Shown here: in pieces, positions 1 through 9,675 of the stretch | Layout: every line of letters begins with the position of its first letter | Position numbering within the stretch: position 1 is the stretch's first letter | Assembly (NCBI GenBank): GCA_902794535.1 | Contig: CADBHQ010000023.1 | Location: 22,764 to 86,763 of the forward strand | DNA: 64,000 nucleotides | Source of the DNA: Fibrobacter succinogenes | GTDB lineage: Bacteria > Fibrobacterota > Fibrobacteria > Fibrobacterales > Fibrobacteraceae | Direction of reading: 5' to 3' | Position numbers and translations under genes: made by a program | Notes under the pieces: generated by a model | Told to the model about the DNA's origin: nothing | Databases searched by the model: none | The model's input: the letters and a program-made list of their open reading frames with translations, nothing else

Positions 1-1
1 C

Positions 2-3000
2 AATGGCCAATACGAACCGATTGCTCCGACAACGGTTGTTAGTCATGTCGTTGTTTTTGCAGATATGAATGGTAAACCGATTGCACAGCAAACGGTGGTC
101 CATGGTGGCGCTGCAACGGCTCCGGTCGATTCTGTGGTGACTAAGATTGAAGGTTACACCTTTACGGGTTCGTGGGATAAAGATTTTGATAATATTATCA
201 GTGACTTGACCGTAACGGCTGTTTACGATAAGAATTCGTATACAGTCCGGTTCTTTGACTTTGACGATACTCAGTTCGGAACGAATCAGTCGGTATTGTA
301 TCAAGAATCTGCAACGGCTCCGAATGACCCGGAACGCGTGGGTTATACCTTTGCCGGTTGGGATGATTCGACCTTTGTCAGCGTGACGAAGGATTTGGAT
401 GTTCATGCCACATATGTGCCGAATAAGTACTTGATTGTGTTTAAGGATTATGACGGAACAGCCTTGGATTCTGCTTATATTCCGTTTAATGCGGCTGTGC
501 CTCAGCCGGTTGACGTGAAGCGTGAGGCTACCGCTGAATACACCTATGAATTCTTGGGTTGGACTCCTGAAGTGGTTAATGTGAATGGCGATGCCGTTTA
601 CACTGCTACTTACGACTCGACCAAGGTTAAGTATGCTGTGACCTTTGTGGATTACGACGATACCCCGATTGGCGATGCCCAGATGGTGGAATACGGCGAT
701 TCTGCCGTGGCTCCTGCTGACCCGACTCGCGAAGGCTACGCATTCGTGGGTTGGGACCGTAAGTTCGACGTGATTACCAAGAGCATTGAAGTGAAGGCTG
801 TCTATGAACTGCTCAAGTTCTGGATTGTGTTCAAGGACTTCGATGGCAGCGAACTCAAGGCAGACTCGCTTGTTTACGGTGCAACTGTTGTAACGCCGAA
901 GGATGTGAAACGTGCTTCTACGGCAGAATACAAGTACACGTTTAAGAGCTGGACTCCAGACGTTGCTGTTGTGAGTGCCGATGCTGAATATACGGCAGAG
1001 TACGATTCTGCCAAGGTCAAGTATGCGGTGACCTTCGTTGATTACGATGAAACCCCGATTGGTGATACCGTTTGGGTGGAATACGGCTCTGCCGCTGTGG
1101 CACCCGCTGCTCCGACTCGCGAAGGCTACAAGTTCACTGGTTGGGACCGTAAGTTCGATGTGATTACCAAGAGCGTCGAAGTGAAGGCTGTCTACGAACG
1201 TCAGAAATACTGGGTTGTATTCCAGGATTACAATGGCGATCAAGTCAAGGCCGACTCCGTGCTTTACGAAGGTTCTGTTTCAGCTCCGAAAAACCTTACT
1301 CGTTCCTCGACTGCAGAATACAACTACCTGTTCAAGGGTTGGGACCCTGTTGTGACCAAGGTGCTCGGAGATAAGGTCTATAAGGCTGTCTATGACTCCT
1401 TGAAGAATTCCTACTCGGTGACCTTCTTGGATTACGATGGAAGCCGCATTGGCGATGTCCAGACGGTTGAATACGGTGCTGCTGCTGTGGCGCCTGCCGA
1501 ACCGAAGCGTGATGGTTTTGCGTTCTTTGGTTGGGATGGCAGATTCGATAAGATTATCGAAGACACCGAAGTGAAGGCTCTCTATGAAAAGCTTCCGGAA
1601 TCTTCTAGCTCTGCCGAAAGCTCCAGTTCTGTTGAATCCTCTAGTTCTGTTGGAAGTTCTAGCAGCGTGATTCCGGCCTCTAGCTCTAGCGTGTTCGAAG
1701 AATCCTCTAGCTCTGTCGAAAGCTCTAGCAGCGTTCCGGAAGTCTCTAGCTCTAGCATTACTGGCGAAATCAAGATTGTGAAGCCGGAAATCAAACAGTC
1801 TGGCAATGCAATCCTCTTGACCTTCGATACCGAAAATGCTGGCGAATTGGATTCTGCCCGCGTGGTGGTGACCGGCGAAAATGGTGGTATCTTGGATACC
1901 ATTATTAAGAAGTCGGTTGTGAACGGCGGTCAGTGGCAAATGACTCCGGCTCCGATTGGCAAGTTTACGGTAACCTTGACTGTGGGCGACCAAGTGAATT
2001 TCGCTGAATACGAAGGCGAGTTTGAAGTAGCTTCTGAAATCAAGGCCGCTCCGGGTAGCTGGCAGATGGTTTCTCTGTCGGCACTCGACAAAAAGAGTGT
2101 TAAGGCCGACGATGCTGCCTTCTACTGGTGGGATGAACGCAATCCGGTGGGCGATTACTGGCAGTACCGCGCCTTTGATGGCGGTGTCGTTGAGGGCACT
2201 CGCGGCTTTTGGTACGGCACGGCCGATGGCGAACCGTTGGTGATTCGTGAATCGACCGGCTCTAAGGAAAGCGAAATCGTGTGGGAACTCGATAGCTTGT
2301 TCAGCGGCTGGAACTTGGTGGCTAACCCGTACGGTTGGTATGTGGACATGTCTAAGGGCTCCGCCGATAATGATGCCCAGGTTACTTTCTGGCGCTGGAA
2401 TTCTGCAACCGGCAATTACGACCCGATGCCTAAGGTGCTTGGCCCGTACGAAGCCGTGTGGGCAAAGGTTTCCAAGTCTACGACCTGGCGTATGTCTGCT
2501 GCTCCGGAATTCAAGATCGAAGAAAGAACTGTCGCCGAAACAAAGATGGCTATGCATAAGGATGCCGCTGGCATTAAGGGTGCATGGAGCCTGAAGGTGT
2601 CCCTTGCCGACGATTACGGTAAGCAGGATTCCTGGAACGTGATTGGTGCCGGTGCCGAAGAATCGCTCGAAGAACCGCCTGCAGGCATGGGTAACCATGT
2701 GGCGCTTGCAATCCGCAATAGCGAAAAGGGTGCTAAGCTTGCAAAGAGCATCAAGGCTGTTGCCGACGAATATAGCTGGATTCTCGATGTGAGCGCAAGC
2801 TCTGTGCGCGAAGGCAAACTTAAGTTTGAAGGCGTTAAGGAATTGAGCCGCCAGGGACTTAAGCTGTTCGTAACCGCAGACGGCGAAACGACTGAAGTCA
2901 CGAACGAGAATTCCTTGAATGTGGCGCTCGCCAAGTCTGCTAAGCAGGTGGAAGTCCGCGTGGCAGCAGGCAATGCTGTGGTCGCCTCTTCCAAGATCAG

Positions 3001-3244
3001 CGGCTTTGGCTCTACCCTTGCGGGTGGCACGTTGCAGGTTGGCTTTACGGCTCCCGAAGCTCTGGCCGGGGCACGCGCAAGCTACGCCGTGGTCGGTGTT
3101 GATGGCAAGAAGGTGGCTGCGGGCCAGTTCAAGGCAACGGCTGGTACGAACCAGTTTAGCCTGAACGCTCCGAAGTCTGGCGTGTACTTTGTGAAGATCA
3201 AGGTCGGCAGCCAGCTGCTCTCGGGCAAGGTCCTTGTGAAATAA
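2..3244 (+). CDS. Giant surface protein with InlB-type repeats, Ser-rich linker and C-terminal sorting-like module (5' truncated by window)
   Basis: The reading frame is open from base 2, so the start lies upstream of the window and only the C-terminal part is seen. The visible N-terminal half is about eight beta-grasp repeats of the InlB B-repeat (Listeria-Bacteroides) type, alternating between two variants: one with VTFVDYD...IGD...GYxFxGWD...VKAVYE and one with VFKDYDG...YTFxxWTP. A serine-rich linker (about 1603-1755, SSSS blocks) follows, then a module of about 450 residues that recurs in the next gene (landmarks WQMVSLS, GWNLVANPYGW, LGPYEAVW). The end, SGVYFVKIKVGSQLLSGKVL, resembles type IX secretion sorting domains. 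Inference: a secreted or cell-surface adhesin-like protein. Substrate or ligand unknown. A terminator hairpin follows the stop. Confidence 0.85.
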   Translation, partial: NGQYEPIAPTTVVSHVVVFADMNGKPIAQQTVVHGGAATAPVDSVVTKIEGYTFTGSWDKDFDNIISDLTVTAVYDKNSYTVRFFDFDDTQFGTNQSVLYQESATAPNDPERVGYTFAGWDDSTFVSVTKDLDVHATYVPNKYLIVFKDYDGTALDSAYIPFNAAVPQPVDVKREATAEYTYEFLGWTPEVVNVNGDAVYTATYDSTKVKYAVTFVDYDDTPIGDAQMVEYGDSAVAPADPTREGYAFVGWDRKFDVITKSIEVKAVYELLKFWIVFKDFDGSELKADSLVYGATVVTPKDVKRASTAEYKYTFKSWTPDVAVVSADAEYTAEYDSAKVKYAVTFVDYDETPIGDTVWVEYGSAAVAPAAPTREGYKFTGWDRKFDVITKSVEVKAVYERQKYWVVFQDYNGDQVKADSVLYEGSVSAPKNLTRSSTAEYNYLFKGWDPVVTKVLGDKVYKAVYDSLKNSYSVTFLDYDGSRIGDVQTVEYGAAAVAPAEPKRDGFAFFGWDGRFDKIIEDTEVKALYEKLPESSSSAESSSSVESSSSVGSSSSVIPASSSSVFEESSSSVESSSSVPEVSSSSITGEIKIVKPEIKQSGNAILLTFDTENAGELDSARVVVTGENGGILDTIIKKSVVNGGQWQMTPAPIGKFTVTLTVGDQVNFAEYEGEFEVASEIKAAPGSWQMVSLSALDKKSVKADDAAFYWWDERNPVGDYWQYRAFDGGVVEGTRGFWYGTADGEPLVIRESTGSKESEIVWELDSLFSGWNLVANPYGWYVDMSKGSADNDAQVTFWRWNSATGNYDPMPKVLGPYEAVWAKVSKSTTWRMSAAPEFKIEERTVAETKMAMHKDAAGIKGAWSLKVSLADDYGKQDSWNVIGAGAEESLEEPPAGMGNHVALAIRNSEKGAKLAKSIKAVADEYSWILDVSASSVREGKLKFEGVKELSRQGLKLFVTADGETTEVTNENSLNVALAKSAKQVEVRVAAGNAVVASSKISGFGSTLAGGTLQVGFTAPEALAGARASYAVVGVDGKKVAAGQFKATAGTNQFSLNAPKSGVYFVKIKVGSQLLSGKVLVK

Positions 3245-3281
3245 CGCACAGAATTTTAAGCAAAAATGTGACACTTGTCAA

Positions 3282-3308
3282 AAGGCGGGCCTAGTGCCTG
3301 CCTTTTTT
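3282..3308 (+). terminator. Rho-independent terminator
   Basis: Arms AAGGCGGGC and GCCTGCCTT enclose a CTAGT loop and run into a T tract. It lies 37 nt after the stop of the InlB-repeat gene and separates it from the next large surface gene. Confidence 0.8.
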
Positions 3309-3388
3309 GCGCTCGTTCTTACTTTTTTGTTGCATAAAAAATTATTATTAACTTGTAGCGTTTGGGATAAACGTTGTTGGAGGCTATG

Positions 3389-4831
3389 ATGGGAAAAATA
3401 GCGAAGCTCTTTTTGATTTGCACCCTGCTTTTGGTAGGGGTGTCTTTTGCTGATTTGCCGTATGCGCTTAAGTTTAGTTGTTCTAAGTCTACTGATGATG
3501 TCTATACTTGCGATATTGAACAGCTTCAATCGTCAAAGCCGACTGCAAATACCTACACGACATGGGGAAGTTTTTTACAGGCTTTTCAGACTGAGATTGA
3601 ATCGAAATTGGATATTTCCAAAAATCCTTCTGCAAAGACTGATTATAGTGGGTTTGTAATTCGTTTTAATTCTAATATCGATTTTGGTGGATACCAAAAA
3701 ACAGGCGATGTTATCACTTGTAGAGACGCTACTTTTGCTCCCATGAATTTTGGACCGCTTGCGTTCCAGCCGACGATTGATGGTAATGGTAAGACGATAA
3801 AGAATTTCTGCTATATTACCGAAAACATAAATGCTTCGTTCTTCGGGGATCTGCAAAATTCTAAGGTTCAAAATATTACATTCGATATGGCCTATGTCAA
3901 GGCGACGGTGACTTCAGGGACGAACTTCGATGCGGCGGTTGTGGCTTACAGGGTGGCAAATGTCAGCTTTAAGAATGTGACTGTGAGCAATTCGCTGGTG
4001 TATGGTTGGCAGACCGCGACTTTGGCTGTATATTCTGGAGCTTCGTCTAGTGACAGAGATAACCCTGCGGTTGCGCTTTCTAAAATTAAGATTCAGAATG
4101 TGACTTTAGGCATAACTAAGGATGTTATTGCAGGTCACTCGACGTTTGGCTCTCTTGAAAATCTGCAGTCGGCAAGTGGTGGCGTTATTGCAAATATCGG
4201 TGGGTATCCTGTAATGGATAACATCGAAGTGTCGAAACTGAAAATTCCTGATGCTATTTCAGAAGTCTATAAGAGTGTTTCTGGCCATGAATATATTGGG
4301 GATCGCTATGTCGGTGGCGTTGCGGGACGTTTCGAACCTTCGGCAGATGATGACGGTTTTACCTTAGGTAGAATAAGTGTGTCGGCTGATTTGAGCGGCC
4401 TTTGGGTGGGCGGCTTGTTTGGACGAGCTTATATTGACAATAATTCTCTTACGGGTGCGTCCTATTTTAAGCTGGCGAATGCGAAGGTGACTTTGAACTC
4501 GGCGGTGCATTCGGGTGGCAACAACAAAGCGCGTTTTTTTGGCGGCCTTGTTGGGGAATTGCATTGGTTAAGGGGACAGATTTCTTTGTCGAACGATACG
4601 GTTGATGTTTCGGCGACTTGGCATCGCGAAACGGATTATTTGAATTCCAAAGCCTGCATGGGTGGACTTGTTGGATATGTTTATGGTGAAGAGGATGATA
4701 CTCCTGTTGATATTTATGCCGAAAATAATGTGGTGACGGCAGAAATGCAGACCTCTGCTGGCGTGGTTTATGCACTAGTGGTGAAGTCCTTGTCAAGAAA
4801 TCTAGTGTCAAGGCGAAAGCAACGAACTTGA
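3389..4831 (+). CDS. Frameshifted giant surface protein, fragment 1 of 4: signal peptide and GLUG-like beta-helix
   Basis: ATG 3389 is chosen because GGAGG lies five bases upstream and it gives a clean signal peptide (MGKIAKLFLICTLLLVGVSFA). The fragment contains repeated GGLVG/GGVAG/GGLFG motifs typical of GLUG-type beta-helical surface proteins. The frame ends at TGA 4829-4831, but the protein clearly continues in the -1 frame. Upstream of base 4828 that frame encodes SGEVLVKKSSVKAKATNLI, which joins to the next fragment, so one base appears to be missing near 4770-4785. With the next three fragments this would form one protein of roughly 1,990 residues. I cannot tell a real mutation from a sequence error. 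Confidence 0.75.
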   Translation: MGKIAKLFLICTLLLVGVSFADLPYALKFSCSKSTDDVYTCDIEQLQSSKPTANTYTTWGSFLQAFQTEIESKLDISKNPSAKTDYSGFVIRFNSNIDFGGYQKTGDVITCRDATFAPMNFGPLAFQPTIDGNGKTIKNFCYITENINASFFGDLQNSKVQNITFDMAYVKATVTSGTNFDAAVVAYRVANVSFKNVTVSNSLVYGWQTATLAVYSGASSSDRDNPAVALSKIKIQNVTLGITKDVIAGHSTFGSLENLQSASGGVIANIGGYPVMDNIEVSKLKIPDAISEVYKSVSGHEYIGDRYVGGVAGRFEPSADDDGFTLGRISVSADLSGLWVGGLFGRAYIDNNSLTGASYFKLANAKVTLNSAVHSGGNNKARFFGGLVGELHWLRGQISLSNDTVDVSATWHRETDYLNSKACMGGLVGYVYGEEDDTPVDIYAENNVVTAEMQTSAGVVYALVVKSLSRNLVSRRKQRT

Positions 4832-5517
4832 TTATGACTACGGCAGAAACGATAAATACGGTCTGTGCGGGTTACCTGGTGGGCAATGCGGTGAGTCGTG
4901 GCGGAAATATCAATATCCTGCAAAACCATGCCGAAGGCAATATCTACATCGCTAACAGTGGGGTGGTTGCAGCTGGTGCCTTGGGAGCCGAAATCGGTTT
5001 GGGGTGGTTTAGTAGCATAGATGTAAGCAACAATTCCTCTATTGGTGATTTGTTTCCAAAAACTATTGTAGGCAATGATTTTGCATACAGAATATATCGG
5101 GGGTATGTCGCAGGAACTCTTGTGAGTGAAAATTCCGCAACAACCGTTAGCGTGAGGGACAATTTTCACTATGGCTCAATGGATATGTCTGTTGTTGATG
5201 CGGTGGACTCGCTGAAAATCGCGGGCCAGGGGAAGAAAAAATCGGATTGGAGAGACAAGTGTTCGGAAAATTTGAATATTTGCTTCAATTACCGTAATGA
5301 GTTGAAAGGCGATTCGGCGTTGTCGGTTTCTGGCGTCTTGAGTAAGGATGGCTCCGGTAAAATTATAGTGAATACAAAAGATGGTGATTATTGGTATAAC
5401 GGCATTATCGATGCTGATGTCATGAAGTCCCGTCTGTTTACTTATGTGATGAATGCAACGCAACCGTCAGCCTCTGTTGCTTGGGATAATGAACAACGGC
5501 GTATAGGCTTGCAATAA
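4828..5517 (+). CDS. Frameshifted giant surface protein, fragment 2 of 4: continuation of beta-helix
   Basis: There is no start codon context of its own; it is the -1 frame continuation of the preceding fragment. It continues the GLUG-like pattern (AGYLVGNAV, AGTLVSENS) with Asn/Ser-rich turns and has no signal peptide. It ends at TAA 5515-5517. Just before this stop the next frame reads YRLAISLTDADYKELKDEDK, which continues into fragment 3, so a second one-base loss is inferred between about 5490 and 5515. It is very unlikely to be an independent gene. Confidence 0.65.
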   Translation: MIMTTAETINTVCAGYLVGNAVSRGGNINILQNHAEGNIYIANSGVVAAGALGAEIGLGWFSSIDVSNNSSIGDLFPKTIVGNDFAYRIYRGYVAGTLVSENSATTVSVRDNFHYGSMDMSVVDAVDSLKIAGQGKKKSDWRDKCSENLNICFNYRNELKGDSALSVSGVLSKDGSGKIIVNTKDGDYWYNGIIDADVMKSRLFTYVMNATQPSASVAWDNEQRRIGLQ

Positions 5518-5543
5518 GCCTGACTGATGCGGATTATAAAGAA

Positions 5544-7913
5544 TTGAAGGATGAAGACAAGACTGCCTTGAAAGATTATTTGCCTGCAAAATGTGAGGCC
5601 GGAAAATGCTCTTTGTATGTCTATACAGAAAAATATACAGAAAAAGGATCCTCAGAAAATAAAGCTGTGCTAAAACCGGGCTTGAAATATGACTTTGACG
5701 CATTGAAGGCCGGTTTTATGGTCATTGATGAAGACGGTGATGTCTATGATTTAAGTCGAACTTTTACCAAAGATGATAAAGCGAAAGGCCTGACAGATCG
5801 TGAAATAAAAGTGATTTGCTATATAGAAAATCCAGATCAGTTTGGCGGTTCTCCTACGCCCGTGCTAATGGATGATTATGTGGATGACGTGACTCTTGCG
5901 TGGCCAAAGGTGGAAAAAGTTCGCCTGTTATCTAGTAAGAATATCGTTCCGACGGCTCTTTTGGGTTATAACAATACCAAATATGATTTGGCTTTATATC
6001 AAGCGTATACGTGCCCGGCGAATGCAGTGTTCTTTGCTGGTTGCAAAAATGTTTTTTCAAGTGGTATTTCGTTGGCGCAAAAGCAAATGAATAATATTGA
6101 GGCTGTTCTTAAGGAGGTGAGAACGCATATAAACGATAAAAATGGAGATGAAATACACTTATACTATAAGTTGTTTGCTTCGAGCGAGGACGTTAACTAC
6201 TTGCCACAGGTAGAAGTTGGATTGTTTAATAGCAAAGCTAAAATCAATGTGTCCACATACGGCTATGATAAAAACGGGACGCTTACTGAGATTGATTCGT
6301 ATGAACTAGGAAACACCAAATCTTTGCAACCTAATGTAGACATTGTATCAAAGTACGGGATCGGCCTTGCTGAACGTGGTTTTACACTGGATTCTTTAAA
6401 AGTTGATTTCTGGGTCGATTTGTTCGATAAAACCACTGACGTGATTAAAGAATGCTATAACGAAGTAAACAAACCTGCAAAGTGCGAAGAATCAAATCTT
6501 AATAAGTATGAAAATCTCACCGAGAATTATTTCGATAGAGAATCAGTCTTAGAAAATCAGTTGAATGCAACGATAACCAACGGTTTGTCTCGGTTGATGG
6601 TGTGGTCGATGAAACTTGGTGCCGATGAAATGTTGGATTTGGATTCGATGGTCCAAGCCATGTCTATAGCTGCTCCCCAAAAGGCTCCGAATGCGCCAAT
6701 GTTCTTGGGAATCGATTCCGTGCATGTGACAGCGATCCCGTACAAGGTTACTTTCGATATCCGTGCGGGAGGTTCAGATGTGTTCTTGACGGACAAGTTT
6801 GTGATTAAAGAGAGTTATTCCCGTGAAAATGATGAAACGGCAAAACTCCCTGAAGGTCTGCTTTCGACAAAAGCCTGCTTTAAGGGCTGGGATAAAGATC
6901 AAGTTGGTGTGATGGGGACATCTCATTATACGGCCCTTGGCGATGAACTTCTGGTGCGGGCGAACCCGAGTGATGAAGCATCGTTTAGCCTGTATGGATT
7001 CTGGGATTCTGCAGTTAAAGGCAATAAAGTTGCCTGCGAACCTCAAAATACCGAGATGATTTTGAAGGTGGTTGACAAAACGGGTGCCGAAGGCGATTAC
7101 GGAACGGTGACTTTGAATCAGTCTTACAAAAAGCTCGGAAAAGACACTGAGACTTTTACGCATAAGTTCAACTCTGGAAAACTTGAAATTCCTGTTTCCG
7201 CAGATGCAATGACGTTGCATGTGGCATCTGTCCAGACCAATAAAGAATACGCTCTTGCAACACTTACGTTGAAAGCGGCTGATGGCACTGAATTGCCGAT
7301 TAAGTTTAAAACTGGCGACGCGTTGGAACCTGGTGACACGTCGTTCCAGATTGCGCCTGCGGCGGGTATGACATATACGCTCGAGGCCGTGTATGCAGGC
7401 TATATCGATGTCAGTGTTAAAGTCGGTCGAAACGATGTCTTTTATGGCTCGGAATCTAAAGTGGACAAGATTCGCTTGAAGGAAATCGGAACTACGCGTT
7501 TGCCTAAGTGGGTCTATACTCCGACGGAGTGTGTGCTTGGATGGTCTGTAACGCCTGATGGCGCAGATTATGATCATGGCGTTGTTTCGAGTAATGATTT
7601 GATTGCTAAGGTGACTAGTGAAAAGACTTTGTATGGGGCATGGGGCAGTGCTGATGCTTGCGTGGAAAATGCGGGTTATCGTCGCCTGAAACTGGAATCG
7701 GAACATGGGACTGTGGAAATTGTCGAAATTGTCGAAATTAATAAGATCAAAGTTTCCGAAAAGACGCATGCCTTTGCTGAAGATTCTACGATGCTTTTAC
7801 CGCAGGATTACGCTCATTCCACGTGGGTGGTTCGCGGTGCTCCAGAAAAGGGGTATAAGCTTGATTCCGTTGTGATTGAATTTGCCGATGAAGGCCTACT
7901 TCTCGGAAGATAA
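5544..7913 (+). CDS. Frameshifted giant surface protein, fragment 3 of 4: central region
   Basis: A stretch of 789 codons in the third frame, with coding character starting upstream of the first possible start (about 5493). It contains Cys-containing regions and beta-rich segments of the InlB/Listeria-Bacteroides kind (YKVTFDIRAGGSD, CFKGWDKDQ, TLYGAWGSADAC), which links it to the preceding gene's repeat type. It ends in LLLGR, but the +1 frame gives EGYFSEDKAPVV if one C of GGCCTAC near 7893 is removed. A one-base gain is therefore inferred there. Confidence 0.65.
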   Translation: MKDEDKTALKDYLPAKCEAGKCSLYVYTEKYTEKGSSENKAVLKPGLKYDFDALKAGFMVIDEDGDVYDLSRTFTKDDKAKGLTDREIKVICYIENPDQFGGSPTPVLMDDYVDDVTLAWPKVEKVRLLSSKNIVPTALLGYNNTKYDLALYQAYTCPANAVFFAGCKNVFSSGISLAQKQMNNIEAVLKEVRTHINDKNGDEIHLYYKLFASSEDVNYLPQVEVGLFNSKAKINVSTYGYDKNGTLTEIDSYELGNTKSLQPNVDIVSKYGIGLAERGFTLDSLKVDFWVDLFDKTTDVIKECYNEVNKPAKCEESNLNKYENLTENYFDRESVLENQLNATITNGLSRLMVWSMKLGADEMLDLDSMVQAMSIAAPQKAPNAPMFLGIDSVHVTAIPYKVTFDIRAGGSDVFLTDKFVIKESYSRENDETAKLPEGLLSTKACFKGWDKDQVGVMGTSHYTALGDELLVRANPSDEASFSLYGFWDSAVKGNKVACEPQNTEMILKVVDKTGAEGDYGTVTLNQSYKKLGKDTETFTHKFNSGKLEIPVSADAMTLHVASVQTNKEYALATLTLKAADGTELPIKFKTGDALEPGDTSFQIAPAAGMTYTLEAVYAGYIDVSVKVGRNDVFYGSESKVDKIRLKEIGTTRLPKWVYTPTECVLGWSVTPDGADYDHGVVSSNDLIAKVTSEKTLYGAWGSADACVENAGYRRLKLESEHGTVEIVEIVEINKIKVSEKTHAFAEDSTMLLPQDYAHSTWVVRGAPEKGYKLDSVVIEFADEGLLLGR

Positions 7914-9369
7914 AGCGCCGGTGGTTAGCCTAGGTGGTGATTTTGAGTTTGTGCGTCATGAACCGATTCTGTCTGGAAATGCAATGCGCCTGACTCTTGA
8001 ATGGAAAGTGAAACCGGGCAAGGTTGCGGAATTGCGCGCGACTTTTGTGGATGCGTTGGGCGTGCCGCTTCCTGATCCAAAGATTGAAAGCGTTACAGAT
8101 ACTGGTTCTCTCGATTGGGATGTGTATCCGTTGTTACCGGGTGACTATAGGGTTAGGGTGGCTCTTAAGAATGATGCTGATTCAATACCGCCGGTTGATT
8201 TCGGGCCGTTTACGGTGCGTTCCGAAATTGCGGCTGCCCCGGATACCTGGAAGATGGTTTCGCTTTCGGATGTAGACGAAAGTGCAATCGTGTGGGATGG
8301 AGATCCGGCGTTCTACTACTGGGACGAGACTGCCAAATATGGCGTTGCCTGGAAGTACCAGAAGTATAATGGTGGTGCAGTGAATGCTCAGCAGGGTTAC
8401 TGGTACAATTCCTTGGAAGGTCGTCCGCTTGTGTTGCGCAAGGATGCGTGGGAACTGGATAGCGGCTGGAATATGGTGGCCAATCCGTATGGCTGGAATA
8501 TTTTGCTGGACGAGTATGCCCTTGAACTCTGTAAATGGGAGGCCAGCACCGGACCTGTGCCTGTGTCTGTATTGGGACCGTACGAAGCCGTGTGGCTGCC
8601 ATCCGATACCAAGAAAACGCTTCCTGTTAAAGCTGAACCTTGGTTCGGTGCGAACTTGAATGCCAAGGGCTTGCAGAAGGCCGCCTTGGCGAAGGCTACA
8701 CGCGAAAGCTGGACTTTGCAGGTCGTGCTTAACGATACCAAGGGCCATAGCGATTCTTGGAACGTGCTTGGAGTGGGTGAGGCTAACGAAAGGTTGGAAC
8801 CGCCTGCAGGCATGGGTGACTATGTGAACTTGTCGGTGGTCGAGGGCAAAAAGGCCTTGTTGAAGTCTATCAAGAGCGCCGACGATGGCGATTATGAATG
8901 GAATTTGGCCTTGAGCGCGACAACTGACCGCGTGGGCTACCTCAAATTCGAGGGCGTAAAGGCCCTGAATGAGATTGGACTGAGGGTTTATGTGACAGTT
9001 GACGGTAAGACGACTGAACTTGGCGCCGGGGATTCCCTGAGGGTCATGCTCAAGGCCGCAGGCTCTACGGCGACTGTCCGCGTCTCGGCGTCCGAAATCC
9101 AGACCGTCGCCTCGAAGCTCGAAAATCTGCGTTTCCAGCGTGTCCCGGGCGCCCTCCAGGTCGGATTCGACGTGTCTAGCGACCTGGCCGGCGCAAGCTA
9201 CCGCGTGCAGCTCGTGGGCATAAACGGCAAGATTGCCGCCACCTACCGCGGCAAATCGACCGCTGGCCACAACACGCTCGCACTTACAGCCCCGAAACCG
9301 GGCCTGTACCTGCTCCGCGTGACCCTGGGTGGTCACCACGCCGTCCGCAAAGTTGCGATTTCTCGCTAA
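7876..9369 (+). CDS. Frameshifted giant surface protein, fragment 4 of 4: C-terminal module shared with upstream paralogue
   Basis: This fragment carries the C-terminal module found in the gene ending at 3244: WKMVSLS, FYYWDE, GWNMVANPYGW, LGPYEAVWLP, DSWNVLGVG, LEPPAGMG, and a final GLYLLRVTLGGHHAVRKVAI that looks like a type IX secretion sorting domain. True coding starts around 7895, after the frameshift; the nominal start at 7876 is not real. If translated alone it has no signal peptide and would not be exported. The two tandem genes are paralogues in this part but differ at their N-termini. Confidence 0.7.
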   Translation: MNLPMKAYFSEDKAPVVSLGGDFEFVRHEPILSGNAMRLTLEWKVKPGKVAELRATFVDALGVPLPDPKIESVTDTGSLDWDVYPLLPGDYRVRVALKNDADSIPPVDFGPFTVRSEIAAAPDTWKMVSLSDVDESAIVWDGDPAFYYWDETAKYGVAWKYQKYNGGAVNAQQGYWYNSLEGRPLVLRKDAWELDSGWNMVANPYGWNILLDEYALELCKWEASTGPVPVSVLGPYEAVWLPSDTKKTLPVKAEPWFGANLNAKGLQKAALAKATRESWTLQVVLNDTKGHSDSWNVLGVGEANERLEPPAGMGDYVNLSVVEGKKALLKSIKSADDGDYEWNLALSATTDRVGYLKFEGVKALNEIGLRVYVTVDGKTTELGAGDSLRVMLKAAGSTATVRVSASEIQTVASKLENLRFQRVPGALQVGFDVSSDLAGASYRVQLVGINGKIAATYRGKSTAGHNTLALTAPKPGLYLLRVTLGGHHAVRKVAISR

Positions 9370-9468
9370 AAACGGGGTGTTAGGGGCAGGGCCCCTAGGC
9401 GAAGGGGTAACGGAAGACCCTGTGAGAGACTGGCCGCTAAGCGAACATTAGAGGCCGAAGGCCTTTAC

Positions 9469-9560
9469 AGACCGCTCGGCTCTTATTTTATGGGGTCCTA
9501 TGACATCGCCTCGCTCTCGCCTCCACGATTTGTTAATACAAATCGTTTGAGGCTCACGAC
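9469..9560 (-). repeat. Structured intergenic repeat element, copy 1
   Basis: Read on the minus strand this has the blocks GTCGTGAGCC, CAAA, a 9-bp perfect hairpin (arms 9525-9533 and 9538-9546 around TAAT), GGCGAGAGCGAGGCGA, and GAGCCGAGCGGTCT. The same blocks in the same order occur at 56648-56746 with a different but still perfect hairpin. The rest of the 306-base gap between the surface gene and the transporter (9370-9675) holds no gene I can support, only small GC-rich inverted repeats such as GGCCGAAGGCC near 9453. Confidence 0.6.
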
Positions 9561-9675
9561 ATGAGTGTGTGGCTCGTGGCTCGAGCGGGGGCTGAAGTTA
9601 GGGGGACCCTTCCCCCTTTGTAACATAGCCGTAATCTTGCCATAAGTGCGGCATTTTTCTAAATTTGGCCGCACT

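Noticed and set aside
2..1590. InlB-type repeats as a sign of a Listeria-like virulence factor
   Set aside because: These repeats are common in surface proteins of many free-living and gut bacteria; the rest of the window is a fibre degrader.
1603..1755. Serine-rich low-complexity DNA as a possible tandem repeat array or CRISPR
   Set aside because: It is the coding sequence of a Ser linker (TCTAGC/TCTAGT codons); spacing is irregular and no CRISPR-like spacers are present. Similar linkers occur in at least six other genes.
1280..3274. Long open frame on the minus strand opposite the InlB-repeat gene
   Set aside because: It mirrors the codon pattern of the plus-strand gene, has no family features and no start signals; a shadow of the strong codon bias.
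4768..4850. Programmed ribosomal frameshifting at the first break of the giant gene
   Set aside because: No slippery heptamer or downstream pseudoknot-like structure is visible, and the same gene has two more breaks of differing direction.
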